Shown here one piece after another: positions 30,630-35,618 of a stretch of 35,618 bases of DNA (within the stretch, counting starts at the first letter, position 1; every line of letters starts with the position of its first letter). Source of the DNA: Actinomycetota bacterium (GTDB lineage Bacteria > Actinomycetota > Thermoleophilia > Gaiellales > Gaiellaceae); the NCBI GenBank assembly GCA_004366385.1, contig SIRU01000047.1:1-35618 (forward strand), given 5' to 3'. A program made the position numbers and the translations under genes. Under the pieces are notes generated by a model that was given only the letters and a program-made list of their open reading frames with translations, did not search any database and was not told the DNA's origin.

Positions 30630-31991
30630 TCAGACTGCGCCGGTGACGCCGAGTACGAGCGTCGCGATCGTGAAGTAGATGAGCAGCCCGGCGGCGTCCA
30701 TGATCGTCGCGATGAGCGGGCTCGACGCGACGGCCGGGTCGAGGCCGACCCGGGTCAGGAAGAAGGGGAGCGCGCCGCCGACGAGGTTCGCCACGAGGAC
30801 GATCCCGACCATCGCCAGCCCGACCACGATGCCCACCTCGACGCCGCCCCGCACGATCCCGAGGAGGCCGGCCGCGACGCCCATCGTCAGCCCCAGCGCG
30901 AGGCCGACGGCGAGTTCCTTGCCGAGCGCACGCGCCCACTGCCGCAGCCTGAGGTCGCCGGTCGCGAGCGAGCGGACGACGAGCGTGGCCGACTGCGCGC
31001 CCGTGTTCCCGCCGGCGCCGATGAGGAGCGGGATGAAGAACGCGAGTGCGATCGTCTCCTCGAGCGTGTCCTCGAAGAGCGCGATGACCCCCGACGACAT
31101 GAGCGCGACGCCGATCAGCACGAGCAGCCACACGATGCGGCGGCGGTAGAGGGCGCTGACGCTCGCGCCCCGGTACCGCGTGTCGAGCGGCTCGATCGCG
31201 GCGCCGAGGTAGAAGTCCTCGGTCGCCTCCGCCTCGGCCACGTCGAGGAGGTCGTCGATGGTGACGATGCCGAGGAGCACGCCGTCGGAGTCGACGACCG
31301 GAAGCGCGTAGCGGTCGTGCCGGGCGATGAGCTCGACCGCGCGCTCACGGTCCTCGTCCGCCGGAACGCTCACGAAGGACCAGTCCATGACCGTGTCCAC
31401 CGGCTCCTCGGGGTCGCCGAGCACGAGCGCGGAGAGCGGAATGGCGTCCAGCAGGCGCCAGCGCGCGTCGGTGACGTAGATCTCGTCGATCGTCTCGCTC
31501 TCCGGCCCGCGCTCGCGGATGTGCGCGAGCGCGCGCGCGACCGGCCACTCCTGCTTGACGGCGACGTAGTCCGGGGTCATGAGCCGGCCCACGCTCTCCG
31601 GCGGGTAGCCGAGCAGCGAGCGCGCCTCGGCCAGCTCCTCGGGCGGGAGGAGGTTCAGGAGCTGCTGGACGAGGCGCCCGGGCAGCTCCTCGAGCAGCGA
31701 CGTGCGGTCGTCCGGGGCGAGCCCTTCGAGAACGGCGCGCGCCTCGTCGTCCGTGAGCTCTGCGATGAGACCGTGGCCGCTCTCGGTGTCGAGCAGGGCG
31801 AAGACCTCCGACGAGAGCTGCCGCGGCAGGAGGCGGAAGACGACGACGCGGTCGGGCTTGTCGAGCTCGTCGAGGAGCTCGGCCGCGTCCGGCGGCTCGA
31901 GCTCCGCGAGCAGCGAGCGCAGCCCGGCGAGGTCCCGCCGCTCGAGGCGTGCCTGCACCTCCTCGTGGACGTCCGCGGTCAGCTCGGTCAT
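30630..31991 (-). CDS. mgtE: MgtE magnesium transporter
   Basis: A 453-residue Mg2+ channel/transporter. The N domain (about 15-130) has the repeating helical LLDELDKPDRVVVFRLLP and LEELPGRLVQQLLNLLP. A pair of CBS domains follows (YPPESVGRLMTPDYVAVK, and LPVVDSDGVLLGIVTIDDLL). The C-terminal membrane domain has five helices; FFIPLLIGAGGNTGAQSATL is the pore helix signature and the TM5 segment carries SSPLIATIMDAAGLLIYF. ATG 31991 follows GGGAGA. The upstream in-frame extension to 32114 overlaps the divergent stress-protein gene and is not needed. Intracellular Mg2+ closes the channel through the N and CBS domains. Confidence 0.94.
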   Translation of the reverse strand: MTELTADVHEEVQARLERRDLAGLRSLLAELEPPDAAELLDELDKPDRVVVFRLLPRQLSSEVFALLDTESGHGLIAELTDDEARAVLEGLAPDDRTSLLEELPGRLVQQLLNLLPPEELAEARSLLGYPPESVGRLMTPDYVAVKQEWPVARALAHIRERGPESETIDEIYVTDARWRLLDAIPLSALVLGDPEEPVDTVMDWSFVSVPADEDRERAVELIARHDRYALPVVDSDGVLLGIVTIDDLLDVAEAEATEDFYLGAAIEPLDTRYRGASVSALYRRRIVWLLVLIGVALMSSGVIALFEDTLEETIALAFFIPLLIGAGGNTGAQSATLVVRSLATGDLRLRQWARALGKELAVGLALGLTMGVAAGLLGIVRGGVEVGIVVGLAMVGIVLVANLVGGALPFFLTRVGLDPAVASSPLIATIMDAAGLLIYFTIATLVLGVTGAV

Positions 31992-32058
31992 GCCGTCTCC
32001 CTGATCGGTTCCCGGCCGTGAGAACGAGGTGGATCGCGGCAGCCGCTCGCCGCGCTGG

Positions 32059-32064
32059 CAGCAT
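32059..32064 (+). promoter_or_regulatory. -10-like element before the universal stress protein gene
   Basis: CAGCAT ends six bases before GTG 32071. It is a weaker match than the other boxes (C instead of T at position 1), but the spacing is the leaderless spacing seen repeatedly in this window. Confidence 0.3.
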
Positions 32065-32070
32065 TGTGAC

Positions 32071-32472
32071 GTGGACGGCAGGCCCGTTCTGTGTGCAGTC
32101 GCCGACGACGACATCAGCCACCGCGTCGTCGAGAGCGCTGCGGAGCTCGCCCGGCGCCTCGCGTGCGACCTCGTGCTCGCTCACGTCGTCGAGGACGTGC
32201 GCAGTCGCTCGGCCGGCGAGCTCCTGCTCGCGGATGCGACCGTGGCCGCGCAACTCGGGACGGGCGTCGACCGGCGCGTGCTCGTGGGCGGCGCCGTGGA
32301 GGAGCTCACCGGCCTCGCGCGTGCTCTCGACGCCGCCCTGCTCGTCGTCGGCTCGCGCGGGCGCGGGGCGCTGTCGAGCGCGCTCCTCGGCAGCGTGTCC
32401 CACGGCCTTGCGGCCGGTGCGCCGTGCCCGGTCGTCGTGGTGCCGGCGGGGATCGACGCTGAGCGCGGCTGA
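32071..32472 (+). CDS. Universal stress protein (UspA family)
   Basis: A 133-residue Usp-fold cytoplasmic protein. The N-terminal strand is RPVLCAVADDDIS with the usual acidic residue of the ATP site, and the C-terminal loop VVGSRGRGALSSALLGSVSH matches the G-x2-G-x9-G-S ATP-binding motif, followed by CPVVVVP. It is therefore likely an ATP-binding Usp. I use GTG 32071 because the fold begins there; the 32029 start adds 14 residues unlike the family and lies in the divergent promoter region. It is followed by hsp20, suggesting a stress locus. Confidence 0.87.
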   Translation: MDGRPVLCAVADDDISHRVVESAAELARRLACDLVLAHVVEDVRSRSAGELLLADATVAAQLGTGVDRRVLVGGAVEELTGLARALDAALLVVGSRGRGALSSALLGSVSHGLAAGAPCPVVVVPAGIDAERG

Positions 32473-32557
32473 GCGATCTCCCGGCCGAAATCCGTCCTTT
32501 CTGCTGATGGCCCGGCCCCCTCGCGGCGGGATGATGGAGGTGGAAAGGAGGGGAAGC

Positions 32558-32977
32558 ATGACCACGATCGTCAAGTGGGCGCCCTTCCGGGAGTTCGACG
32601 TCGTCGACCGCCGCATGCGCCGGCTGCTCGAGGACTTCGGCGTCGCGCCCGCCCCGCTTCCCGCCGCGGACATGTACGAGACCGAGAAGGAGCTGATCGT
32701 CGAGCTGGAGGTTCCGGGCTTCGACGAGAAGGAGCTCTCCCTCGAGGCCTCGGACCACGTGCTCACGATCAAGGGTGAGCGCAGGAGGGAGAAGGAGGAG
32801 AAGGAGAAGACCTTCTACCTCCACGAGCGGCTGGAGAAGCACTTCGAGCGCTCGTTCACGATGCCGGTCGAGGCGGATCTCGACCACGTCGAGGCGAAGT
32901 TCGAGGGCGGCGTGCTGGAGGTGCACGTGCCGAAGATCGAGCCCGCGAAGGCGCGGACGATCCCGATCAAGGCGTAG
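32558..32977 (+). CDS. hsp20: Hsp20 small heat-shock protein
   Basis: A 139-residue alpha-crystallin-domain chaperone that binds unfolding proteins without ATP. The domain runs from about residue 38 (ADMYETEKELIVELEVPGF) through LTIKGERRREKEEKEKTFY, FERSFTMPVEADLDHVEAKF, and the GVLEVHVPK strand near the end, which contains the conserved G-V-L. The C-terminal IPI motif (TIPIKA) that docks neighbouring dimers is present. ATG 32558 follows AAAGGAGGGG. I see neither a CIRCE nor a HAIR operator upstream. A strong hairpin follows the gene. Confidence 0.93.
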   Translation: MTTIVKWAPFREFDVVDRRMRRLLEDFGVAPAPLPAADMYETEKELIVELEVPGFDEKELSLEASDHVLTIKGERRREKEEKEKTFYLHERLEKHFERSFTMPVEADLDHVEAKFEGGVLEVHVPKIEPAKARTIPIKA

Positions 32978-32997
32978 CCCACGCAAGCGCACCACCG

Positions 32998-33034
32998 GGA
33001 GGTGCCCGGGCTCACGAGCGAGCCGGGTGCCTCC
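32998..33034 (+). terminator. Hairpin after hsp20
   Basis: GGAGG (32998-33002) pairs with CCTCC (33030-33034), and CCCGG-GCTC pairs with GAGC-CGGG around ACGAGC with a one-base bulge. Outer ACCAC (32991-32995) can also pair with GTGGT (33037-33041). It lies 20 bases after the stop and has no T-run. Confidence 0.65.
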
Positions 33035-33062
33035 TAGTGGTTGCCAGTAGATACAGCCCAGA

Positions 33063-33092
33063 TTGACAGTACATATGGCTACGCCGTACGAT
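33063..33092 (+). promoter_or_regulatory. vapBC promoter with -35 TTGACA and -10 TACGAT
   Basis: TTGACA (33063-33068) and TACGAT (33087-33092) are 18 bases apart, the clearest two-part promoter in the core. The -10 ends six bases before GTG 33099, so the mRNA is predicted to be leaderless. This argues against starting vapB at TTG 33063 or ATG 33075, which would overlap the promoter. Confidence 0.65.
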
Positions 33093-33098
33093 GAGCTC

Positions 33099-33350
33099 GT
33101 GCCGAAGACCACCATCGACATCCCGGACAGCCTGCTGGCGGAGGCCAAGGAGGTTGCCGCCCGCGAGGGAACCACGCTCCGCGCGCTCGTCGAGTCCGGT
33201 CTGAGGGCCGCCATCGACCGACGCACGCGGCGCGGACGATTCCGTCTTCGAGACGCGAGCGTCGACGGACACGGGCTTCAGCCCGAGTTCCGGGACGCCG
33301 GCTGGGATCGGGTCCGCGACGCGGCCTACGAGGGTCGTGGCGGCGCGTGA
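33099..33350 (+). CDS. vapB: VapB-type antitoxin
   Basis: An 83-residue antitoxin starting at GTG 33099: MPKTTIDIPDSLLAEAKEVA then TTLRALVESGLRAAIDRR, the ribbon-helix-helix pattern of VapB proteins (PF09957-like). The C-terminal part (FRDAGWDRVRDAAYEGRGGA) is the flexible segment that normally plugs the toxin active site. Its stop overlaps the toxin start (GTGA), so the pair is coupled. Such complexes usually repress their own promoter, here TTGACA/TACGAT just upstream. Confidence 0.88.
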   Translation: MPKTTIDIPDSLLAEAKEVAAREGTTLRALVESGLRAAIDRRTRRGRFRLRDASVDGHGLQPEFRDAGWDRVRDAAYEGRGGA

Positions 33351-33781
33351 TTGCGCTCGATACGAACCTTCTCGTCTACGCACACCGACGCGACCACGGG
33401 CAACACGCAGCCGCCACGGCGGTCGTTCGCTCGCTGGCCGAGGGCGTCGTGCCCTGGGCGATCCCCTGGCCATGCCTGCACGAGTTCCTCGCGATCACGA
33501 CGCACCCACGGATCTTCGACCCGCCGACGACGATCGCCGCGGCGCTCGGCCAGGTCGACGCGTGGCTCGAGAGCCCGACGATCGTGCTTCTCGCCGAGCG
33601 AAGTGAGCACTGGCCGCACCTTCGCGCGCTCGTCGACGCGGGCGACGTGCGCGGCCCCCGCATTCACGACGCGCGCGTCGCCGCGATCTGTCTCGCCCAC
33701 GGCGTCACCGAGCTGTGGACCGCCGACCGAGACTTCGGCCGCTTCCCGCGGCTGCGGACGAAGAACCCGCTCGTCGCCTGA
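33347..33781 (+). CDS. vapC: VapC-type PIN-domain ribonuclease toxin
   Basis: A 144-residue PIN nuclease starting at GTG 33347 within the vapB stop. The four acidic metal-binding positions are visible: D5 (ALDTNLLVYA), E46 (PCLHEFLAI), D109 (RIHDARVAAI) and D127/D129 (WTADRDFGRF). VapC toxins cleave tRNA or rRNA at specific sites; the target is unknown. It is full length with all active-site residues, so the module looks functional. It ends 38 bases before tRNA-Val, close to a genomic island boundary, a common place for such modules. Confidence 0.9.
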   Translation: MIALDTNLLVYAHRRDHGQHAAATAVVRSLAEGVVPWAIPWPCLHEFLAITTHPRIFDPPTTIAAALGQVDAWLESPTIVLLAERSEHWPHLRALVDAGDVRGPRIHDARVAAICLAHGVTELWTADRDFGRFPRLRTKNPLVA

Positions 33782-33801
33782 CCGATCGACCCGGCGGCCG
33801 G

Positions 33802-33807
33802 TATCAT
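33802..33807 (+). promoter_or_regulatory. -10 element of tRNA-Val
   Basis: TATCAT lies 11 bases before the first base of the tRNA, which would give a primary transcript with only a few 5' bases to remove. No clear -35 is seen. Confidence 0.45.
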
Positions 33808-33818
33808 CGGCCGTCCCA

Positions 33819-33891
33819 GGGCGGTTAGCTCAGTTGGGAGAGCACCAGCTCGACAAGCTGGGGGTCACTGGTTCGAGCCCAGTACCGCCCA
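33819..33891 (+). tRNA. tRNA-Val (GAC anticodon), with C at position 33
   Basis: A complete cloverleaf of 73 bases. Acceptor GGGCGGT/ACCGCCC, D stem GCTC/GAGC, anticodon stem CCAGC/GCTGG, T stem ACTGG/CCAGT and loop TTCGAGC all pair perfectly. The anticodon GAC is at 33852-33854. CCA is not encoded. The anticodon loop reads TCGACAA, so position 33 (33851) is C where U is nearly universal. Position 32 T could pair with 38 A, extending the stem and shrinking the loop to CGACA. Everything else looks functional. Its 3' end abuts an integrase remnant, as expected for an attachment site. Confidence 0.93.
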
Positions 33892-33900
33892 TCCAAAAAG
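33868..33900. other. Probable integration site (att) at the tRNA-Val 3' end
   Basis: The T-arm and 3' end of the tRNA run directly into A-rich, lower-GC DNA (ATCCAAAAAG), and a tyrosine-integrase fragment ends 44 bases beyond the tRNA. This is the standard geometry for an element integrated at a tRNA 3' end. The second att copy, if any, lies outside the window. Confidence 0.45.
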
Positions 33901-33934
33901 ACCTGCAAATCGGGCTCTGCCGTTGTCTGATAGA

Positions 33935-34390
33935 TCAACGTACCGGCCCTCCGTCCCACACCGTCCCCATAGCAGGATCTCGCGAGGAGCGGAATACGTG
34001 CGATTCGAGCGCGATTGCGGCCTCTCGATGAGCGCCTTTGTACAGGTGCCCGTACCGGCGCAGGACGAGCGCGCCGCCGTCGGAGTGGCCCATCCGCTCC
34101 GCGATCACTTTGACGTTGCAACCGGCGGCGATCATCAGGGACGCGCCGGTGTGCCGCAGGTCGTGAAAGGTGAGCTCGGGAATGTCGGCGGCGCGGGCGG
34201 CAGGCTTAGCATCTCCATCGAGCACTGAGATCTTGGAAGGGAGCCTCGGTGTCGCCCCTTTGCGTTTGACCGGGTTCTCGAGGGTATGCTCGTAGCCAGT
34301 GCGACCGACCGCACGGGCCTCACCGACTCGGTGGGGGCCACGCGATCTGTGTCCGTCGCCGAAGCTCGAGCCTTCGATCGGCCTTGACAC
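33935..34390 (-). pseudogene. Tyrosine recombinase/integrase C-terminal fragment
   Basis: The minus-strand frame contains a recognisable integrase catalytic C-terminus: ELTFHDLRHTGASLMIAAG (His and the second catalytic Arg), VIAERMGHSD (His), and ALVLRRYGHLY with the nucleophile tyrosine in RYGHL. About 75 residues match the family. The preceding part (NPVKRKGATPRL, then SVLDGDAKPAARAADIP) does not show the N-terminal core-binding domain or the first catalytic arginine; a whole integrase would need roughly 250 more residues. It reads toward tRNA-Val. I take it as the decayed integrase of an island inserted there. Confidence 0.75.
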
Positions 34391-34413
34391 CTGTAAGGAC
34401 CGGCGCGCACAAT
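34384..34413 (+). promoter_or_regulatory. Promoter of the mauE-like operon
   Basis: TTGACA (34384-34389) and CACAAT (34408-34413) are 18 bases apart. The predicted start is near 34420, giving a leader of about 23 bases before ATG 34443. The -35 is a perfect consensus, unlike most core promoters in this window. Confidence 0.5.
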
Positions 34414-34442
34414 TGCGCTACTTCCAGTCTGCGGCGGAAGGG

Positions 34443-34985
34443 ATGTCCGTGGAACTCGCCGCCGCAGCGCGAATCGTTATCTTCGCCACTTTCGCGGTTT
34501 CGGCTTCCCAGAAGGCGACTGCAGTTTCACGATTTGCGGAGCAGGTTGCGGACTACGGTCTGTTCCCGTACCGCGCGACGAAGGCCGCCGCGGCCTGCGT
34601 CATCGTGATCGAGGTCGTAATGGCGGTGGCCATCCTCGTACCCAGCACCGCGGTCACTGCGTCGATGGCGGCCGCTGCCTTGCTTGCCGCCTTCGCCGCA
34701 GTGCAGATCCGTGTCCTCCATGCAGGCAGTCAGATCTCCTGCGGATGTTTCGGCGGCCAAGGTGATCTCGATCGAGTCGACAAGCACAGCATCGTCCGGA
34801 CGCTCTTGCTTGCGTCGGTCGCTTTACTCGGGGTTTTTGCTGGCGGCGGTGCCATGACGCCCGCGGTGGTGCCGATCGTGATCGCACTTGTCTGCGTTGT
34901 CTTCGTCGGCAGTGAACTCACCCGTCTCCTCACTGATGTAGCGGAAGCCGAACGCGATCTGGCTGCGCAGGGGCAGGTTGACTGA
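34443..34985 (+). CDS. MauE/DoxX-like redox-associated membrane protein
   Basis: A 180-residue protein with four to five membrane helices (about 7-23, 47-67, 70-90, 118-135 and 140-158). IRVLHAGSQISCGCFGG carries the C-x-C-F-G motif (cysteines 100 and 102) typical of MauE, which helps form disulfides in methylamine dehydrogenase maturation. The next gene is a thioredoxin-like protein, the usual MauE-MauD order. The segment is lower in GC than the core (a line I counted nearby was 60%) and uses a TTA leucine codon (34824-34826), pointing to acquisition by transfer. Involvement in methylamine use is not shown; similar pairs occur in unrelated clusters. Confidence 0.78.
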   Translation: MSVELAAAARIVIFATFAVSASQKATAVSRFAEQVADYGLFPYRATKAAAACVIVIEVVMAVAILVPSTAVTASMAAAALLAAFAAVQIRVLHAGSQISCGCFGGQGDLDRVDKHSIVRTLLLASVALLGVFAGGGAMTPAVVPIVIALVCVVFVGSELTRLLTDVAEAERDLAAQGQVD

Positions 34986-35548
34986 TGCCGGCGTACTGGG
35001 TCGTTGCGGTATTGCTGCTGATCATCACGGCGCTGAACTCGCTGGCTGTCGTAGCGCTGATACGCCAGGTCGGTCTACTCCACATACGGATTCGCCCAGT
35101 ACCTGCGCTGCTCGACGCCGAAGGGCCGCAGCCCGGCGCGGAAATCAGCTTCGAGGCTTCGCATTGGACCACCGTCGTGGGAAATGGGCATGATCGGTTG
35201 GCATTCGTGTTCTTCTCGCCGACGTGCAATCTCTGCGGGCCGCTACTCCCAGGAATCCAGCAGCTCGCGCACGAGCGGCCGGAGCAGTTCGTACTCGTCA
35301 CGGATACCGCTCTTGATCGTGCTGGCGAATACCTGAAAGCCAAGAAGATCCGCCTTCCCGTAATTGCGGAGCCGCGCTCCCTGACGCGGAATGCCGTTCC
35401 AGGTGCACCGTTCATAGTCGTCACCGACCGTCAGGGACGCGTCCACCTTGGTGGCGGTGTCAACAGTCTCGAGCAAGTCGAGTGGCTCCTTGATCGCGCG
35501 TCCGTAGAACCCGACGACGCAGTCACGCCAGAGACGACTTGGAATTGA
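34985..35548 (+). CDS. MauD/TlpA-like membrane-anchored thioredoxin-fold protein
   Basis: A 187-residue protein with an N-terminal membrane anchor (about 5-26, VVAVLLLIITALNSLAVVAL) and an extracytoplasmic thioredoxin-like domain. The active site is FFSPTCNLCGPLLP (cysteines 81 and 84), and the cis-proline lies in VPGAPFIVVTD (P142). ATG 34985 shares a base with the stop of the MauE-like gene (TGATG). The likely job is to exchange disulfides with a secreted cysteine-rich partner, receiving electrons or oxidant through the MauE-like protein. Codon use is less GC-biased than the core, as for its neighbour. Confidence 0.82.
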   Translation: MPAYWVVAVLLLIITALNSLAVVALIRQVGLLHIRIRPVPALLDAEGPQPGAEISFEASHWTTVVGNGHDRLAFVFFSPTCNLCGPLLPGIQQLAHERPEQFVLVTDTALDRAGEYLKAKKIRLPVIAEPRSLTRNAVPGAPFIVVTDRQGRVHLGGGVNSLEQVEWLLDRASVEPDDAVTPETTWN

Positions 35549-35606
35549 CCCGCTTTGGTTGACACCGTGATGCTTTCGGGCCAAGTGGACTGTGAGAGGA
35601 GCGGAA

Positions 35607-35618
35607 ATGCCGAGGACG
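35607..35618 (+). CDS. Start of the next gene in the mauE-like operon (partial)
   Basis: ATG 35607 begins an open frame (MPRT) that runs off the window edge. GAGAGGAG lies about seven bases upstream, a good ribosome binding site, and the gene is in line with the MauE/thioredoxin-like pair 58 bases earlier. In related clusters the next product is often a secreted cysteine-rich protein or a MauA-like subunit, but four codons cannot show this. Confidence 0.45.

Noticed and set aside
32473-32557. CIRCE or HAIR heat-shock operator before hsp20.
   Set aside because: No CTTGAGT/ACTCAAG or TTAGCACTC/GAGTGCTAA arms can be found; control of hsp20 is left open.
33063-33077. vapB starts at TTG 33063 or ATG 33075.
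   Set aside because: TTG 33063 is the first base triplet of a perfect -35 TTGACA, and both lie upstream of the -10. The antitoxin fold begins at GTG 33099.
33935-34390. A functional integrase gene.
   Set aside because: Only the C-terminal catalytic portion is recognisable; the N-terminal core-binding domain and first catalytic arginine are not seen.
34443-35548. Calling the MauE/thioredoxin-like pair a methylamine dehydrogenase cluster.
   Set aside because: No MauA, MauB or amicyanin gene is visible, and MauE-like/thioredoxin pairs occur in other contexts.
1-35618. CRISPR arrays, rRNA genes, insertion sequences, replication origin.
   Set aside because: No spaced repeats, rRNA signatures, transposase motifs with terminal repeats, or DnaA-box clusters were seen on either strand.

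Overview
This 35.6-kb window is chromosomal DNA from a high-GC actinobacterium. A line I counted in the core is about 70% G+C. GTG starts and 4-base ATGA/GTGA gene overlaps are common, and many genes look leaderless (a TAnnnT -10 box only 6-10 bases before the start codon). The gene set (tsaB-rimI-tsaD, glutaredoxin-rex, a K+-independent H+-pyrophosphatase, a VanZ/small-HAD pair) suggests the class Thermoleophilia (Gaiellales/Solirubrobacterales). That placement is inference.

Layout. 1-5353: end of tsaB, rimI, tsaD (t6A tRNA modification and ribosomal protein acetylation), a secreted subtilase, glutamate dehydrogenase. 5346-6284: a glutaredoxin-like ORF and the NADH sensor Rex, with a palindromic Rex-like operator between them. 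6740-9629: a GT4 glycosyltransferase, a YbdK-type carboxylate-amine ligase and a DUF1844-like protein. 10034-14910: hppA, then a second subtilase that has lost its secretion signal. 15001-19055: potassium uptake, with two RCK proteins on + and trkA-trkH on -. 19103-21332: a PQQ-type sugar dehydrogenase lipoprotein facing a VanZ/HAD/coiled-coil operon. 21355-24376: a complete cobalamin riboswitch controlling btuFCD. 24329-25949: a duplicated PadR-HAAS module in which the first PadR is reduced to a 14-residue remnant. 25989-30626: PcrA/UvrD helicase and two tandem Eis-like acetyltransferases. 30630-32977: mgtE, a universal stress protein, Hsp20. 33099-33781: a VapBC toxin-antitoxin pair. 33819-35618: tRNA-Val(GAC), an integrase remnant and the start of a lower-GC (about 57-60%) island carrying MauE and a thioredoxin-like protein.

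The most unusual points are: the decayed PadR-HAAS duplication with a HAAS-TM-SAF fusion; a tRNA-Val with C instead of the near-universal U at position 33; the MauE/thioredoxin-like pair at a tRNA-integrase junction; a PcrA gene and a glutaredoxin gene with no ATG, GTG or TTG start; a promoter box and G-rich leader shared by two operons; and paired GGTGTC-N-GACACC palindromes over the divergent VanZ/riboswitch promoters. There is no CRISPR array, rRNA or intact insertion sequence.
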